From contig NZ_BNAY01000006.1 of NCBI RefSeq assembly GCF_014654365.1, positions 427,702 through 491,701 on the forward strand: a DNA stretch of 64,000 bases, written 5' to 3'. The stretch comes from Amycolatopsis oliviviridis (lineage in GTDB: Bacteria > Actinomycetota > Actinomycetes > Mycobacteriales > Pseudonocardiaceae). The notes under the pieces were generated by a model that saw only the letters and a list, made by a program, of their open reading frames with translations, ran no database searches and was not told where the DNA came from. Below are positions 39,197 to 48,372 of this stretch, piece by piece (positions within the stretch are counted from its first letter, which is position 1; each line of letters opens with the position of its first letter). Made by a program: the position numbers and the translations under genes.

Positions 39197-41599
39197 ATGA
39201 CCGACAACCGCCTCCTGCCCGTCCTCCCGCTCGATGACGACGTCGTGCTGCCGGGCATGATCGTCCCGCTCGACCTCGCCGACACGGAGACGCGCGCCGC
39301 GGTGGAGTCCGCCCAGGCCAACACGCCTGCCCAGGCTTCCTTCCCGGGGATCCGGTCCAGCGCCGCCACCAAGGCCGAGGTGCTGATCGTCCCCCGCGTC
39401 CACGGCGAGTACGCCGAACTCGGCACCATCGCGACCGTCGAGCGCATCGGGCGCGTGCCCGGCGGCAAGACCGCGGTGCTGCTGCGCGGTACCCGCCGCG
39501 CCGTCGTCGGCCGCATCGCCGACGGTCCCGGCGCCGCCCGCTGGGTGCACGCCGAGGTCGCCACCGAGACCACCGACGACAACTCCGCGAAGCTCGCGTC
39601 CGAGTACAAGAGCGTCGTCCTCGCGATCCTCCAGCAGCGCGGCGGCTGGCAGATGATCGACGCCGTCCAGGAGGTCGAGGACCCGTCCGCGCTCGCCGAC
39701 CTCGCGGGCAACTCGTCGTACCTGAACACCGAGCAGAAGCTCGAACTGCTCTCCGCGCTCGACGTTTCGGCACGGCTCGAAAAGGCCCTCGAATGGAGCC
39801 GTGAGCAGCTGGCCGAGCTCGAGGTCACCGACACGATCCGCAAGGACGTCCAGGAGGGCATGGAGAAGCAGCAGAAGGAGTTCCTGCTGCGCCGCCAGCT
39901 CGAAGCGATCCGCAAGGAACTGGGCGAACTCGACGGCACCGCCAACGACGACGACTACCGCGCCCGCGTCGAGGCCGCCGAACTGCCGGACGCGGTCAAG
40001 AAGGCCGCACTGTCCGAAGTGGACAAGCTGGAGCGCACCTCGGACCAGTCCCCCGAGGGCGGCTGGATCCGCACCTGGCTGGACACCGTCCTCGAACTGC
40101 CGTGGAACGAGCGCACCACCGACGTCCACGACATCGCCGCCGCGCGCGACATCCTCGACGCCGATCACGCCGGTCTCGACGACGTGAAGGAACGCATCAT
40201 CGAGTACCTGGCCGTCCGCAAGCGCCGCGCGGAGTCGGGGCTGGGCCCGGTCGGCGGACGGCGTTCGGGCGCGGTGCTCGCGCTCGCCGGTCCTCCCGGG
40301 GTCGGCAAGACCTCACTCGGCGAGTCCGTGGCGAAGGCGATGGGCCGCAAGTTCGTCCGGGTCGCGCTCGGCGGCATCCGCGACGAGGCCGAGATCCGCG
40401 GGCACCGCCGCACCTACGTCGGCGCGCTGCCCGGCCGGATCGTCCGCGCCATCAAGGAAGCGGGCTCGATGAACCCGGTCGTGCTGCTCGACGAGATCGA
40501 CAAGGTCGGCGCCGACTACCGCGGCGACCCGACGGCCGCGCTGCTGGAGGTGCTGGACCCGGAGCAGAACCACACGTTCCGAGACCACTACCTCGAGGTC
40601 GAGCTGGACCTGTCCGACGTCGTCTTCCTCGCGACGGCGAACGCGCTCGAAACCATCCCCGGCCCGCTGCTGGACCGGATGGAGCTGGTCACCCTCGATG
40701 GCTACACCGAGCACGAGAAGGTCACCATCGCCCGCGACCACCTGCTCCCCCGCGAGCTGGACCGCGCGGGCCTCGGCAAGGACGACGTCACGCTGACGGA
40801 CGGCGCGTTCAGCCGTATCGCCGCCGAGTACACGCGGGAAGCCGGGGTGCGCAACGCGAACCGGACCATCGCGAAGGTGCTGCGCAAGGTGGCGACCAAG
40901 GTCGCGCTGGACGAGGTCGAGCTCCCGCTGACGATCGACGCCGACGGGCTGGAGACCTACCTCGGCCGCCCGCGGCACCTGCCGGAGTCCTCGCTGCCCG
41001 CGTCGACCCAGCGCACGTCGACGCCGGGCGTGGCGACCGGCCTGGCGGTGACCGGCGCCGGCGGTGACGTCCTCTACATCGAGGCGTCGCTGGCGGATCC
41101 GGAATCCGGCTCGACCGGGCTGGCCCTGACCGGTCAGCTGGGCGACGTGATGAAGGAGTCGGTGCAGATCGCGTTGTCGTACCTGCGTTCGCACGGCGCG
41201 GAGCTGGAACTCCCGGTCGGCGATCTGAAGGATCGCGGCATCCACGTGCACGTCCCCGCGGGCGCCGTGCCCAAGGACGGGCCGAGCGCCGGCATCACGA
41301 TGACGACCGCGCTCGCGTCCCTGCTTTCGGGCCGGGTCGTGAAATCGGACGTCGCGATGACCGGTGAGGTGTCGCTGACCGGCCGCGTGCTGCCGATCGG
41401 CGGGGTCAAGCAGAAGCTGCTGGCCGCGCACCGGGCCGGGATGAAGACGGTGATCATCCCGCAGCGCAACGAGCCGGACCTCGACGACGTCCCGGCCGAA
41501 GTGCTGGCACAGCTGGACGTCCACGCCGTCGCGAACGTCCGCGAAGTGCTGGACCTCGCGCTGGCCCCGGCGACGGCTCCGGTCGCCCAAGCGGCGTAA
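39197..41599 (+). CDS. lon: ATP-dependent protease Lon
   Basis: 800 residues, full length for LonA. N-terminal substrate-recognition domain (~1-200), coiled coil (~185-240), AAA+ module with Walker A GPPGVGKTS (~364-372) and Walker B VVLLDEID. The protease domain has catalytic Ser in PKDGPSAGITM (~697) and Lys in GGVKQKLLAAHRAG (~739). Degrades misfolded and regulatory proteins in the cytosol. The ATG follows a GAGGAG site. A heat-shock type operator lies just upstream. Confidence 0.97.
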   Translation: MTDNRLLPVLPLDDDVVLPGMIVPLDLADTETRAAVESAQANTPAQASFPGIRSSAATKAEVLIVPRVHGEYAELGTIATVERIGRVPGGKTAVLLRGTRRAVVGRIADGPGAARWVHAEVATETTDDNSAKLASEYKSVVLAILQQRGGWQMIDAVQEVEDPSALADLAGNSSYLNTEQKLELLSALDVSARLEKALEWSREQLAELEVTDTIRKDVQEGMEKQQKEFLLRRQLEAIRKELGELDGTANDDDYRARVEAAELPDAVKKAALSEVDKLERTSDQSPEGGWIRTWLDTVLELPWNERTTDVHDIAAARDILDADHAGLDDVKERIIEYLAVRKRRAESGLGPVGGRRSGAVLALAGPPGVGKTSLGESVAKAMGRKFVRVALGGIRDEAEIRGHRRTYVGALPGRIVRAIKEAGSMNPVVLLDEIDKVGADYRGDPTAALLEVLDPEQNHTFRDHYLEVELDLSDVVFLATANALETIPGPLLDRMELVTLDGYTEHEKVTIARDHLLPRELDRAGLGKDDVTLTDGAFSRIAAEYTREAGVRNANRTIAKVLRKVATKVALDEVELPLTIDADGLETYLGRPRHLPESSLPASTQRTSTPGVATGLAVTGAGGDVLYIEASLADPESGSTGLALTGQLGDVMKESVQIALSYLRSHGAELELPVGDLKDRGIHVHVPAGAVPKDGPSAGITMTTALASLLSGRVVKSDVAMTGEVSLTGRVLPIGGVKQKLLAAHRAGMKTVIIPQRNEPDLDDVPAEVLAQLDVHAVANVREVLDLALAPATAPVAQAA

Positions 41600-41610
41600 C
41601 GGCGCGAGAC

Positions 41611-41649
41611 CGAAGGCCTCGGATCCCCTCGAGGGTCCGGGGCCTTCGT
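41611..41649 (+). terminator. Terminator of lon
   Basis: CGAAGGCCTCGGATCCC, short loop, GGGTCCGGGGCCTTCG: imperfect 16-bp dyad about 12 nt after the lon stop. Confidence 0.7.
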
Positions 41650-41768
41650 CGTCGAAACCCGGACGAACCCGGACATTAAACCTCCTTAAACTCTCTATCA
41701 CGATTTGATAACGTACATTCCGTGCCATCCACCCGGAGGCCGCCACTGAGCCTTGAGAGGGCAAGGTC

Positions 41769-41966
41769 ATGAGTCACGGAATCCTGCCGCCCCGGCGGCC
41801 GAGGCGAAGCTGCGTTTCGGCCGGTCAGATCGTTTGCCTGAGCATTCTCACCGCATTCGTCACGGCGCTGACCTTCGCCGGTACGAGCGCGCCGATCGCG
41901 GCGGGGATCGCGATCACTCTGCTCGGCGCCATCCTCCGCCCGGCGCCCGCACGGGCCCGCCGATGA
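41769..41966 (+). CDS. Small membrane protein
   Basis: 65 residues, AAGG 4 nt before the ATG. Basic start (PPRRPRRS), then two close hydrophobic stretches (IVCLSILTAFVTALTFAG, IAAGIAITLLGAILR) and a basic end. No named family. It shares an ATGA overlap with the following regulator gene. The upstream 100 bp is AT-richer and likely holds the promoter. Confidence 0.65.
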   Translation: MSHGILPPRRPRRSCVSAGQIVCLSILTAFVTALTFAGTSAPIAAGIAITLLGAILRPAPARARR

Positions 41967-42469
41967 ACACCACCCTCACCACGGAATCGGAATTCATGGC
42001 GCGGTTGCGCGAACTCCGCGACCGAAGCGGTCTCAGCATCCGCGCGCTGGCCGCCGCGACCGGCCAGTCCCGCAGTACTTTGGCCGACTCGTTGGCCCGG
42101 AACACCTTGCCCGGCAACGAAAACCAGATGCGTGTCCTGCTGAGAGCCCTGCTCCGGGCCGTACCGGGTGAGCCAGGGCTCGACGAGTATCTCGCCGACT
42201 GGCGTCACCTGATCGGACGTCGTCACCACCGCAATGGCGGATGCGCGCCGCTCGACCGGATACTCCTCGCCCTGGAAATCGCCGAACAACGCGGTGGCGC
42301 CGAAGCGCCGGGTCTCCGCAAAGCGCGGGAAATAGTGCTGAGCGAAGGTTTCCTACGAAAGTTCCCTCCCACCGGCGAATACGCCGCGAATTCACCTGAA
42401 AGTCCCGTTCCGCCCGTAACCTCCCCTCCGCTCCTTCCCGCACCACCACATCAGCGGAGGCACGAGTGA
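41963..42469 (+). CDS. XRE-like helix-turn-helix DNA-binding protein
   Basis: 168 residues. An HTH domain at ~10-60 (MARLRELRDRSGLSIRALAA followed by TGQSRSTLADSLARNTLP) of the lambda-repressor/XRE type. The rest is an Arg/Trp-containing helical region and a Pro-rich tail. Overlaps both neighbours by 4 nt (ATGA before, GTGA after), so the three genes form one operon; it may regulate the PhoX-like gene. Target unknown. Confidence 0.8.
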   Translation: MNTTLTTESEFMARLRELRDRSGLSIRALAAATGQSRSTLADSLARNTLPGNENQMRVLLRALLRAVPGEPGLDEYLADWRHLIGRRHHRNGGCAPLDRILLALEIAEQRGGAEAPGLRKAREIVLSEGFLRKFPPTGEYAANSPESPVPPVTSPPLLPAPPHQRRHE

Positions 42470-43626
42470 AGCGACGGAATTTCCTGCGCGCGGCCGTGGT
42501 CGGCGCCGGCGTCACGGCGTTCGGAAACAGGCTCTCGGGGGCCGCGCTCGCGGCGCCCGCGCAGAACGGCCCCAGCCCGTACGGCGCGCTCCAGGCCGCC
42601 GACGCGAACGGGATCCAGCTCCCCGCGGGATTCACCAGCCGCGTCATCGCACGATCCGGCCAGAAGGTCGCGAGCACCGGTTACACCTGGCACAGCGCGC
42701 CGGACGGCGGCGCGGTGTTCGCCGACGGCAGTGGCTGGATCTACGTGTCGAACTCGGAGATCACGCCCGGCGGCGGAGCGAGCGCGGTCAAATTCGACGC
42801 GAGCGGGAACATCACCGGCGCCCACCGTGTCCTGGCGAACACCCGCCAGAACTGCGCGGGCGGCAAGACCCCTTGGAACACCTGGCTTTCCTGCGAGGAG
42901 ATCGACCTCGGCTTCGTCTACGAATGCCAGCCGAACGGCCCCGCCTCGGCCGCCGTGCAGCGGCCCGCGATGGGGAAGTTCAAGCACGAGGCCGCGGCGG
43001 CCGACCCGGTGCGCAAGGTCGTCTACCTGACCGAGGACACCTCGGACGGCTGCTTCTACCGCTTCGTCCCGACGACCTGGGGTGACCTTTCCGCCGGGAC
43101 GCTGCAGGTGCTGAAGGCGGGCACGGCGACGTCGGGCAGCTTCACCTGGGCGAACGTGCCCGACCCCGACGGCTCCCCCACCCCCACCCGCAACCAGGTG
43201 TCCGGCGCGAAGCGGTTCAACGGCGGCGAAGGGCTGCACTACGCCAACGACACCGCGTGGTTCACCACGAAGGGCGACAACCGTGTCTGGCAGCTCAACC
43301 TGACGAACAGCACTTATGAACTGGCCTACGACGACTCGCTGGTCAGCCCCGGCTCGGCGCCGCTGACCGGGGTCGACAACGTCACCGGGACCTCGTCGGG
43401 TGACCTGTACGTCGCCGAAGACGGCGGCAACATGGAGATCTGCATCATCACGCCGAACGACATCGTTGCGCCGTTCCTGCGGATCAGCGGCCAGAGCTCG
43501 TCGGAGATCTGCGGTCCCGCGTTCACGCCGGCGGGGAACCGGCTGTACTTCTCGTCGCAACGCGGTACCTCCGGTTCGTCGTCCGGCGGGATCACCTACG
43601 AGGTGACCGGCCCCTTCCGGTCCTGA
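42466..43626 (+). CDS. Tat-exported PhoX-family (DUF839) phosphatase-like protein
   Basis: 386 residues from a GTG overlapping the previous stop. Twin-arginine signal peptide (RRNFLRAAVVGAGVTAF) with a cleavage region near AALAAP. The mature beta-propeller protein has DUF839/PhoX-type motifs: CGGKTPWNTWLSCEE-like (here CAGGKTPWNTWLSCEEIDLG), GKFKHEAAAADP and VYLTEDTSDGCFYRF. PhoX enzymes are Ca/Fe-dependent alkaline phosphatases. This one is shorter than the ~600-residue classical PhoX, so activity is not certain. Confidence 0.85.
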   Translation: MKRRNFLRAAVVGAGVTAFGNRLSGAALAAPAQNGPSPYGALQAADANGIQLPAGFTSRVIARSGQKVASTGYTWHSAPDGGAVFADGSGWIYVSNSEITPGGGASAVKFDASGNITGAHRVLANTRQNCAGGKTPWNTWLSCEEIDLGFVYECQPNGPASAAVQRPAMGKFKHEAAAADPVRKVVYLTEDTSDGCFYRFVPTTWGDLSAGTLQVLKAGTATSGSFTWANVPDPDGSPTPTRNQVSGAKRFNGGEGLHYANDTAWFTTKGDNRVWQLNLTNSTYELAYDDSLVSPGSAPLTGVDNVTGTSSGDLYVAEDGGNMEICIITPNDIVAPFLRISGQSSSEICGPAFTPAGNRLYFSSQRGTSGSSSGGITYEVTGPFRS

Positions 43627-43631
43627 GAAAG

Positions 43632-43665
43632 CCGTGCGGGGCGCCTGTCCCGGCGCCCCGCACGG
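43632..43665. terminator. Bidirectional terminator
   Basis: Perfect 14-bp stem CCGTGCGGGGCGCC / GGCGCCCCGCACGG, 6-nt loop, between convergent phoX-like and dedA-like genes. Confidence 0.88.
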
Positions 43666-43667
43666 GC

Positions 43668-44318
43668 TCACACGTTGGTGCGGTTCTTCTCACGCAGCCG
43701 GTTCACGACGAAGAGCACCACCGCGACGGCGACGGCGGCGATCACGAAGTACTGGAAGAACCCGGCGTACTCCTCGACCAGGTGCCAGCTCTCCCCGAGG
43801 GCGTAACCGGCCAGAACGAACACCGTGTTCCAGATCAGGCTGCCGAGTGTGGTCAGGGTGAGGAACCGCCAGAACGGCATCCGCTCGATCCCGGCGGGCA
43901 GGGAGATGAGGCTGCGGAAGATCGGCACCATCCGGCCGAAGAACACCGCCTTGGTGCCGTGTTTCTGGAACCAGGCCTCGGTCTTGTCGAAGTCGGACGC
44001 CTTGACCAGCGGGATCTTCGCCATCCAGCGGCGCGTGCGGTCACGGCCCAGCAGCAGGCCGAGGTAGTAGACGATGATCGCGCCCACGACCGACCCGAAG
44101 GTCGTCCACACCAGCGCTTCCACCAGGGTGAACGTGCCCTGGCTTGCGGAGAATCCGGCGAGCGGGAGCACGAGTTCGCTCGGGATCGGCGGGAACAGGT
44201 TGTCCAGTCCGACGATGATCGCGGCTCCCGGACCGCCCAGCGCGTCCATCAGTGACACCGCCCAGCCGGCGAGGCCGCCCATCGGTTCGCTGGCGGCTTG
44301 GGCGAGGAGGAGGTTCAT
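43668..44318 (-). CDS. DedA-family membrane protein
   Basis: 216 residues from an ATG at 44318 with AAAGG 5 nt upstream. SNARE-associated/DedA (PF09335) features: NLFPPIPSELVLPLAG, the re-entrant loop FFGRMVPIFRSLISLPAG with its essential Arg, and multiple transmembrane helices. Family members are thought to flip phospholipids such as undecaprenyl phosphate or phosphatidylethanolamine. Divergent from the two-component genes. Confidence 0.9.
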   Translation of the reverse strand: MNLLLAQAASEPMGGLAGWAVSLMDALGGPGAAIIVGLDNLFPPIPSELVLPLAGFSASQGTFTLVEALVWTTFGSVVGAIIVYYLGLLLGRDRTRRWMAKIPLVKASDFDKTEAWFQKHGTKAVFFGRMVPIFRSLISLPAGIERMPFWRFLTLTTLGSLIWNTVFVLAGYALGESWHLVEEYAGFFQYFVIAAVAVAVVLFVVNRLREKNRTNV

Positions 44319-44453
44319 GGCGGCCTTTCGTGGTCGTCTGCAGGTGTCAACGAACGTACGAATCGCCCGGGTTCCGCACCCTGCGGTGAAGGGGTACAGA
44401 TCACTGTGGAAAACCGCAGTACCGATCTTCGGGTACCCCGCTAACCTGGCGTT

Positions 44454-45605
44454 ATGCCTGTTCCGGCAGCGACGCGCCGCTACCTGCGCAAAGTGCTCCG
44501 CGGCACGCTGGGCCTGGCGATCGGCGCCATGACCGCGTTCGCGGAGTTCTTCTACGTGCTCTTCGGCGGCCTCGCGCTCACGATTCCCGCACTGCGGGAG
44601 CCTGTCTTCGCCGGTGCCCACGTACTGTCCGAAGTGGAGCGACGACGGCTGGAGAAGTACTTCGGCGATCGGAACGCCATCCTCTACGACGAACGCCGCG
44701 CGATGGTCTACCTGATCCCGCGCTGCGTCATCGGACTGCTCAGCGCCGGGGTCTTCATCCTGATCCTGCTGGGCGCAGCCTCGGGCGTGATCATCACCTA
44801 TCAGCTGTTCAACGGTCAGTCTCCCGGCGGTGGAGCACCCGCCGACTGGTACGACCCCGTCACCACCGCGCTTTTCGGCGCACTGCTCATCTTCCTTTCC
44901 CTGCAAGGGCTGCTGGGCTCAGCAACGCTGGACCGCAAGCTGGCGCGGCGCTTTTTCGGCCCCAGCAAACAGGAACAGTTGCGCCGCCGGGTCTCCGCGC
45001 TCGCGACCAGCCGGGCCGAGGTGGTCGAAGCGGTCAACGGCGAGCGCCGCCGGATCGAGCGGGACCTGCACGACGGTGTCCAGCAGCGGCTCGTCGCGCT
45101 CGGGATGCTGCTCGGCCGGGCGCGGCGCACGAGCGATCCGGGCCACGCGTCGGACCTGCTCCGGCAGGCGCACGAAGAGTCTCAGCGCGCCCTGGAAGAC
45201 CTGCGCGAGGTTTCGTGGCGGGTGTATCCGATCGCGTTGGACTCGGACGGGCTGCACCCCGCGCTGGAGGCGCTCGCGGAACGCTCCGGCGTGCCGATCC
45301 ACCTGCGGGTCGACCTGCCGAAACGGCCACCGGCGGCCATCGAGACCGTCGTCTATTTCGTCGCTTCCGAGGCGGTCACCAATACGATCAAGCACGCCGC
45401 GGCGACGCGGATCGACATCGAGGCCGGCCGGGACGGGGACAGGGTGCGGGTGCGGATCACCGACGACGGCGCAGGCGGAGCGCGGGAGTCCGGCGGCGGC
45501 CTCTCCGGCCTGGCGCGACGCGTCGCGGCGGCGGACGGGGAGTTCACCGTGGACAGCCCGCCCGGCGGTCCGACCGTGGTGACGGCGGTGCTGCCGTGCG
45601 GGTGA
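44454..45605 (+). CDS. NarL-type sensor histidine kinase
   Basis: 383 residues. Three or four transmembrane segments (~18-45, ~90-118, ~138-155), a DHp HisKA_3 motif ERRRIERDLHDGVQQRL with phospho-acceptor His206, and a C-terminal HATPase_c (VYFVASEAVTNTIKHA N-box, ITDDGAGGA G-box). The N-terminus resembles the sensor-free DesK-like kinases of actinobacteria. Overlaps the response regulator start by 10 nt, so the two form a pair. Signal unknown. Confidence 0.92.
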   Translation: MPVPAATRRYLRKVLRGTLGLAIGAMTAFAEFFYVLFGGLALTIPALREPVFAGAHVLSEVERRRLEKYFGDRNAILYDERRAMVYLIPRCVIGLLSAGVFILILLGAASGVIITYQLFNGQSPGGGAPADWYDPVTTALFGALLIFLSLQGLLGSATLDRKLARRFFGPSKQEQLRRRVSALATSRAEVVEAVNGERRRIERDLHDGVQQRLVALGMLLGRARRTSDPGHASDLLRQAHEESQRALEDLREVSWRVYPIALDSDGLHPALEALAERSGVPIHLRVDLPKRPPAAIETVVYFVASEAVTNTIKHAAATRIDIEAGRDGDRVRVRITDDGAGGARESGGGLSGLARRVAAADGEFTVDSPPGGPTVVTAVLPCG

Positions 45606-46240
45606 TCCTCGCCGAGGACTCGACCCTCCTGCGCGAAGGACTCGTCCGGCTGCTGGTCGAAGAGGGACACGACGTCGTGGCGTCGGTCGGTGACGGCGAC
45701 GCGCTCGTCTCGACGACCGCCGCCTATCAGCCGGACGTGGTCGTCACCGACGTCCGCATGCCGCCGACCCACACCGACGAAGGCCTGCGCGCGGCGCTCG
45801 AAATCCGGAAACGCTGGCCGGGAATCGGCGTTCTCGTGCTGTCGCAATACGTCGAGAAGCGGTACGCCGCCGAGTTGATCACCGGCGACGGCGAGCGCGT
45901 CGGCTACCTGCTGAAGGACAGGGTCGCCCAGGTGGGCGAATTCCTGGACGCGCTCGACAGGGTCGCCGCGGGCGGCGCCGCGTTCGATCCGGAGGTGGTC
46001 CGGCGGCTGCTCGCGCGGACGACGCACACCGACCCGCTCGCGAAGCTGACCGTCCGCGAACGGGATGTGCTGGAGAAAATGGCTCAGGGACACACGAACG
46101 CCGGGATCGCCGAGTCGCTGTTCGTGTCGCTGAGCGCGGTCGAGAAGCACGTGAACGCCATCTTCGACAAGCTCGGGCTGGCCAGCACCGCCGGCTACAG
46201 CCGCCGCGTCCTGGCGATCCTGCGCTACCTCGGCTCCTGA
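45596..46240 (+). CDS. NarL/FixJ-family response regulator
   Basis: 214 residues from a GTG at 45596 inside the kinase's last codons. Receiver domain with acidic pocket ED (7-8), phospho-acceptor Asp52 in VVVTDVRMPP and Lys in LLKDRV. The C-terminal LuxR-type HTH is LTVRERDVLEKMAQGHTNAG then IAESLFVSLSAVEKHVNAIF. Partner of the upstream kinase; targets unknown. Confidence 0.93.
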   Translation: MRVILAEDSTLLREGLVRLLVEEGHDVVASVGDGDALVSTTAAYQPDVVVTDVRMPPTHTDEGLRAALEIRKRWPGIGVLVLSQYVEKRYAAELITGDGERVGYLLKDRVAQVGEFLDALDRVAAGGAAFDPEVVRRLLARTTHTDPLAKLTVRERDVLEKMAQGHTNAGIAESLFVSLSAVEKHVNAIFDKLGLASTAGYSRRVLAILRYLGS

Positions 46241-46247
46241 TCCCGAT

Positions 46248-46277
46248 TTGACAGGCAAGTGACGACTTGCCTATAAC
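46248..46277 (+). promoter_or_regulatory. Promoter with operator palindrome in the spacer (arsR-VOC operon)
   Basis: TTGACA (46248-46253), an 18-nt spacer, TATAAC (46272-46277). The spacer is exactly GGCAAGT-GACG-ACTTGCC (46254-46271), a perfect 7-bp dyad with a 4-nt centre. A start point 7 nt after the -10 would coincide with the GTG at 46284, so the mRNA is probably leaderless. The most likely reader of the dyad is the ArsR-type protein it controls. Confidence 0.85.
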
Positions 46278-46283
46278 GGGGGC

Positions 46284-46574
46284 GTGGACGGCGACCTGTT
46301 CAAGGCGATCGGCGACGCGACGCGGCGCACCATCCTGGACGAGCTGACCGAAAAGGACGGTCAGACCCTGTTCGAGATCTGCGGCAGGCTGACCATGAAG
46401 CACGGCCTGTCGTCTTCGCGGCAGGCCATCTCGCAGCATCTCGCGATGCTGGAGCAGGCGGGCCTGGTGCACAGCCGGCGACAGGGCCGCTACAAGTTCC
46501 ACCACATCGACACGAGTCCGTTGCGGTCGATCGTCGAGCGGTGGCCCATCGACCGAGAGGAACCGAACCCATGA
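46284..46574 (+). CDS. ArsR-family transcriptional repressor
   Basis: 96 residues from a GTG at 46284. Winged-helix fold: LFKAIGDATRRTILDELTEK, SSSRQAISQHLAMLEQAGLV (recognition helix) and RRQGRYKFHHIDTSPL. No clear Cys/His metal site, so it belongs to the non-metal ArsR subgroup often paired with glyoxalase-fold or SRPBCC proteins. No ribosome-binding site; predicted leaderless start. Overlaps the VOC gene by 4 nt. Confidence 0.9.
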   Translation: MDGDLFKAIGDATRRTILDELTEKDGQTLFEICGRLTMKHGLSSSRQAISQHLAMLEQAGLVHSRRQGRYKFHHIDTSPLRSIVERWPIDREEPNP

Positions 46575-46960
46575 TCCGGATCACCATCACCAGCGTCTTC
46601 GTCGACGACCAGGCCAAGGCGCTGGCCTTCTACACCGAGAAGCTGGGGTTCACCAAGAAGACCGACGTGCCCACCGGCGACGCCCGCTGGCTGACCGTGG
46701 TCTCCCCCGCCGATCCCGACGGCGTCGAACTGCTGCTGGAGCCGGACGGTCACCCCGCGGCGAAGCCGTTCAAGAAGGCCTTGGCCGACGACGGGATTCC
46801 GTTCACCCAGTTCGCCGTCGACGACGTGTTCGCCGAGGTCGAGCGCCTCAAGGGGCTGGGCGTCGAATTCACGCAGGACGCCGTCGACATGGGGCCGGTG
46901 GTCACCGCCGTCTTCGACGACACCTGCGGCAACCTGATCCAGCTCGCCACGATGAAGTAG
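46571..46960 (+). CDS. VOC-family (glyoxalase/bleomycin-resistance fold) protein
   Basis: 129 residues, two beta-alpha-beta-beta-beta modules: VFVDDQAKALAFYTEKLGF near the N-terminus and FAVDDVFAEVERLKGLGVEF in the second half, ending TCGNLIQLATM with the usual metal-side Glu replaced by Gln. Could be an isomerase, dioxygenase or ligand-binding resistance protein. Translationally coupled to the ArsR repressor (ATGA), which suggests induction by its substrate. Confidence 0.88.
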   Translation: MIRITITSVFVDDQAKALAFYTEKLGFTKKTDVPTGDARWLTVVSPADPDGVELLLEPDGHPAAKPFKKALADDGIPFTQFAVDDVFAEVERLKGLGVEFTQDAVDMGPVVTAVFDDTCGNLIQLATMK

Positions 46961-46965
46961 CGAAA

Positions 46966-46998
46966 ACGGGGCTTGGTCCACTGTGGACCAAGCCCCGT
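46966..46998. terminator. Bidirectional terminator
   Basis: ACGGGGCTTGGTCCAC / GTGGACCAAGCCCCGT, perfect 16-bp stem with minimal loop, between convergent VOC genes. Confidence 0.88.
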
Positions 46999-47010
46999 CT
47001 CGATGTTTCC

Positions 47011-47391
47011 TTACTGCTGCACCCATTCCACGAGTTCCACGGGCACACCGTTCGGATCGGTGACCATGAAGAGGCGTTCTCCCCACGGCTCTTCCCGCAG
47101 CGGCAACGTGATCTCGACACCTTCCTCGCGCAGGCGCTTCTCCTCGACTTCGAGGTTCTCGACCGTGAAGGCCACGATCACGCCGGCCGCGCGCACCTGC
47201 CGCAGGTTCTCCGGCAGGACCTCGATCCCCGCCTGGAGCAGGACGATGGCCAGCTTCGCGGTCTCATGCCCGAGGGAGACGAAACCCTCCGCGGCCATCT
47301 GCTCGGTGAAGCCGAAGTGCTCGGTGAAGAAGCGGCTGGAGGCGGCGACGTCGTCGACGGTCAGCGAGACGGTGGAGGCAAGGACGTTCAT
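47011..47391 (-). CDS. VOC-family protein
   Basis: 126 residues: STVSLTVDDVAASSRFFTEHFGF, then a second module VIVAFTVENLEVEEKRLREEG and FMVTDPNGVPVELVEWV with a metal-ligand Glu. Divergent from the TetR gene 286 bp away, the common arrangement of a regulator and its target. The gap holds the facing promoters and partly inverted TCGGTAG (47601-47607) / CTACCGG (47632-47638) boxes that may be TetR sites. Confidence 0.87.
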   Translation of the reverse strand: MNVLASTVSLTVDDVAASSRFFTEHFGFTEQMAAEGFVSLGHETAKLAIVLLQAGIEVLPENLRQVRAAGVIVAFTVENLEVEEKRLREEGVEITLPLREEPWGERLFMVTDPNGVPVELVEWVQQ

Positions 47392-47677
47392 GGGCTATCC
47401 CCTTCGGTCGGCAGTGCGGTTCGGATGAGCTGATCGGTCAGTACGACCGGCGGCGCGGGACGCCGGTCGAGCGACGCACCGGCATCGAGCGGCCGGGGAA
47501 CGGCTGCTGATGGCGGCGGTCGTTCCGGCGGGCCTGCGCGCGGTTGACGCCTTCGTTGCCTTGGGGGATTCGAGCGGGCAAGGAGCCTCTTCTCTCTCAG
47601 TCGGTAGTACGGACGTAATTTTACACTCGACCTACCGGAAGTCAAGGATATTTTTACGACGGTGGTAAACTTCGCTC

Positions 47678-48337
47678 ATGACCAGCGCGGATGTGGGCTT
47701 GCGAGAGCTCAAGAAGCAGGAGACGCGGCAGCTGATCTCCGACAAGGCGACGCTCCTCTTCATCGAGAAGGGCTTCGAGGAGACGACGATCGCCGAGATC
47801 GCGACGGCGGCGAGGGTCGCGAAGAAGACCGTCACCAACTACTTCGCGCGCAAAGAAGATCTGGCGCTGGACCAGCACGAGGAATTCACGAACGGGCTGG
47901 CGAACGCCGTCCGCGACCGGGAGCCGGGCGAGTCGGCGCTGGCCGCGCTCCGGCGCACCTTCCTGGACGCGGTGGCGGAGCATTCGCCCGTGATCGGCTT
48001 CACCGGGCCGGTCTTCGCGAAAATGGTGCTGGAGAGCCCGACGCTGACCGCGCGGCTGCGTGAACTGCACGAACTGCGGGAAGAGGCGCTCGCCGTGCTG
48101 CTCGCGACCGAGACCGGAGCCGGCGCGGACGACGTCACCCCGGTCATGGCGGCCGCCGAACTCAACGCGATCGACCGCGTCCTCTTCCGCGAGGTCCTGC
48201 GGCGCTCGCACGCCGGCGAGAGCAACGACGAGATCGCCGAAGCGCTGACGAAAGCGACACAGCGGGCTTTCGAACTACTGGAACCGGCCTTCGGCGACTA
48301 CGCGATCCGCGAGGAGGTCAGCACTGAAACAGCCTAG
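47678..48337 (+). CDS. TetR-family transcriptional regulator
   Basis: 219 residues. N-terminal HTH: RQLISDKATLLFIEKGFEET then TIAEIATAARVAKKTVTNYF, the classic TetR signature. The helical C-terminal ligand domain is unassigned. Probably controls the divergent VOC gene and itself. Confidence 0.92.
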   Translation: MTSADVGLRELKKQETRQLISDKATLLFIEKGFEETTIAEIATAARVAKKTVTNYFARKEDLALDQHEEFTNGLANAVRDREPGESALAALRRTFLDAVAEHSPVIGFTGPVFAKMVLESPTLTARLRELHELREEALAVLLATETGAGADDVTPVMAAAELNAIDRVLFREVLRRSHAGESNDEIAEALTKATQRAFELLEPAFGDYAIREEVSTETA

Positions 48338-48372
48338 TGTTTTTGTCGGCGGTGCCCGCTAGGGTCCGCTGC

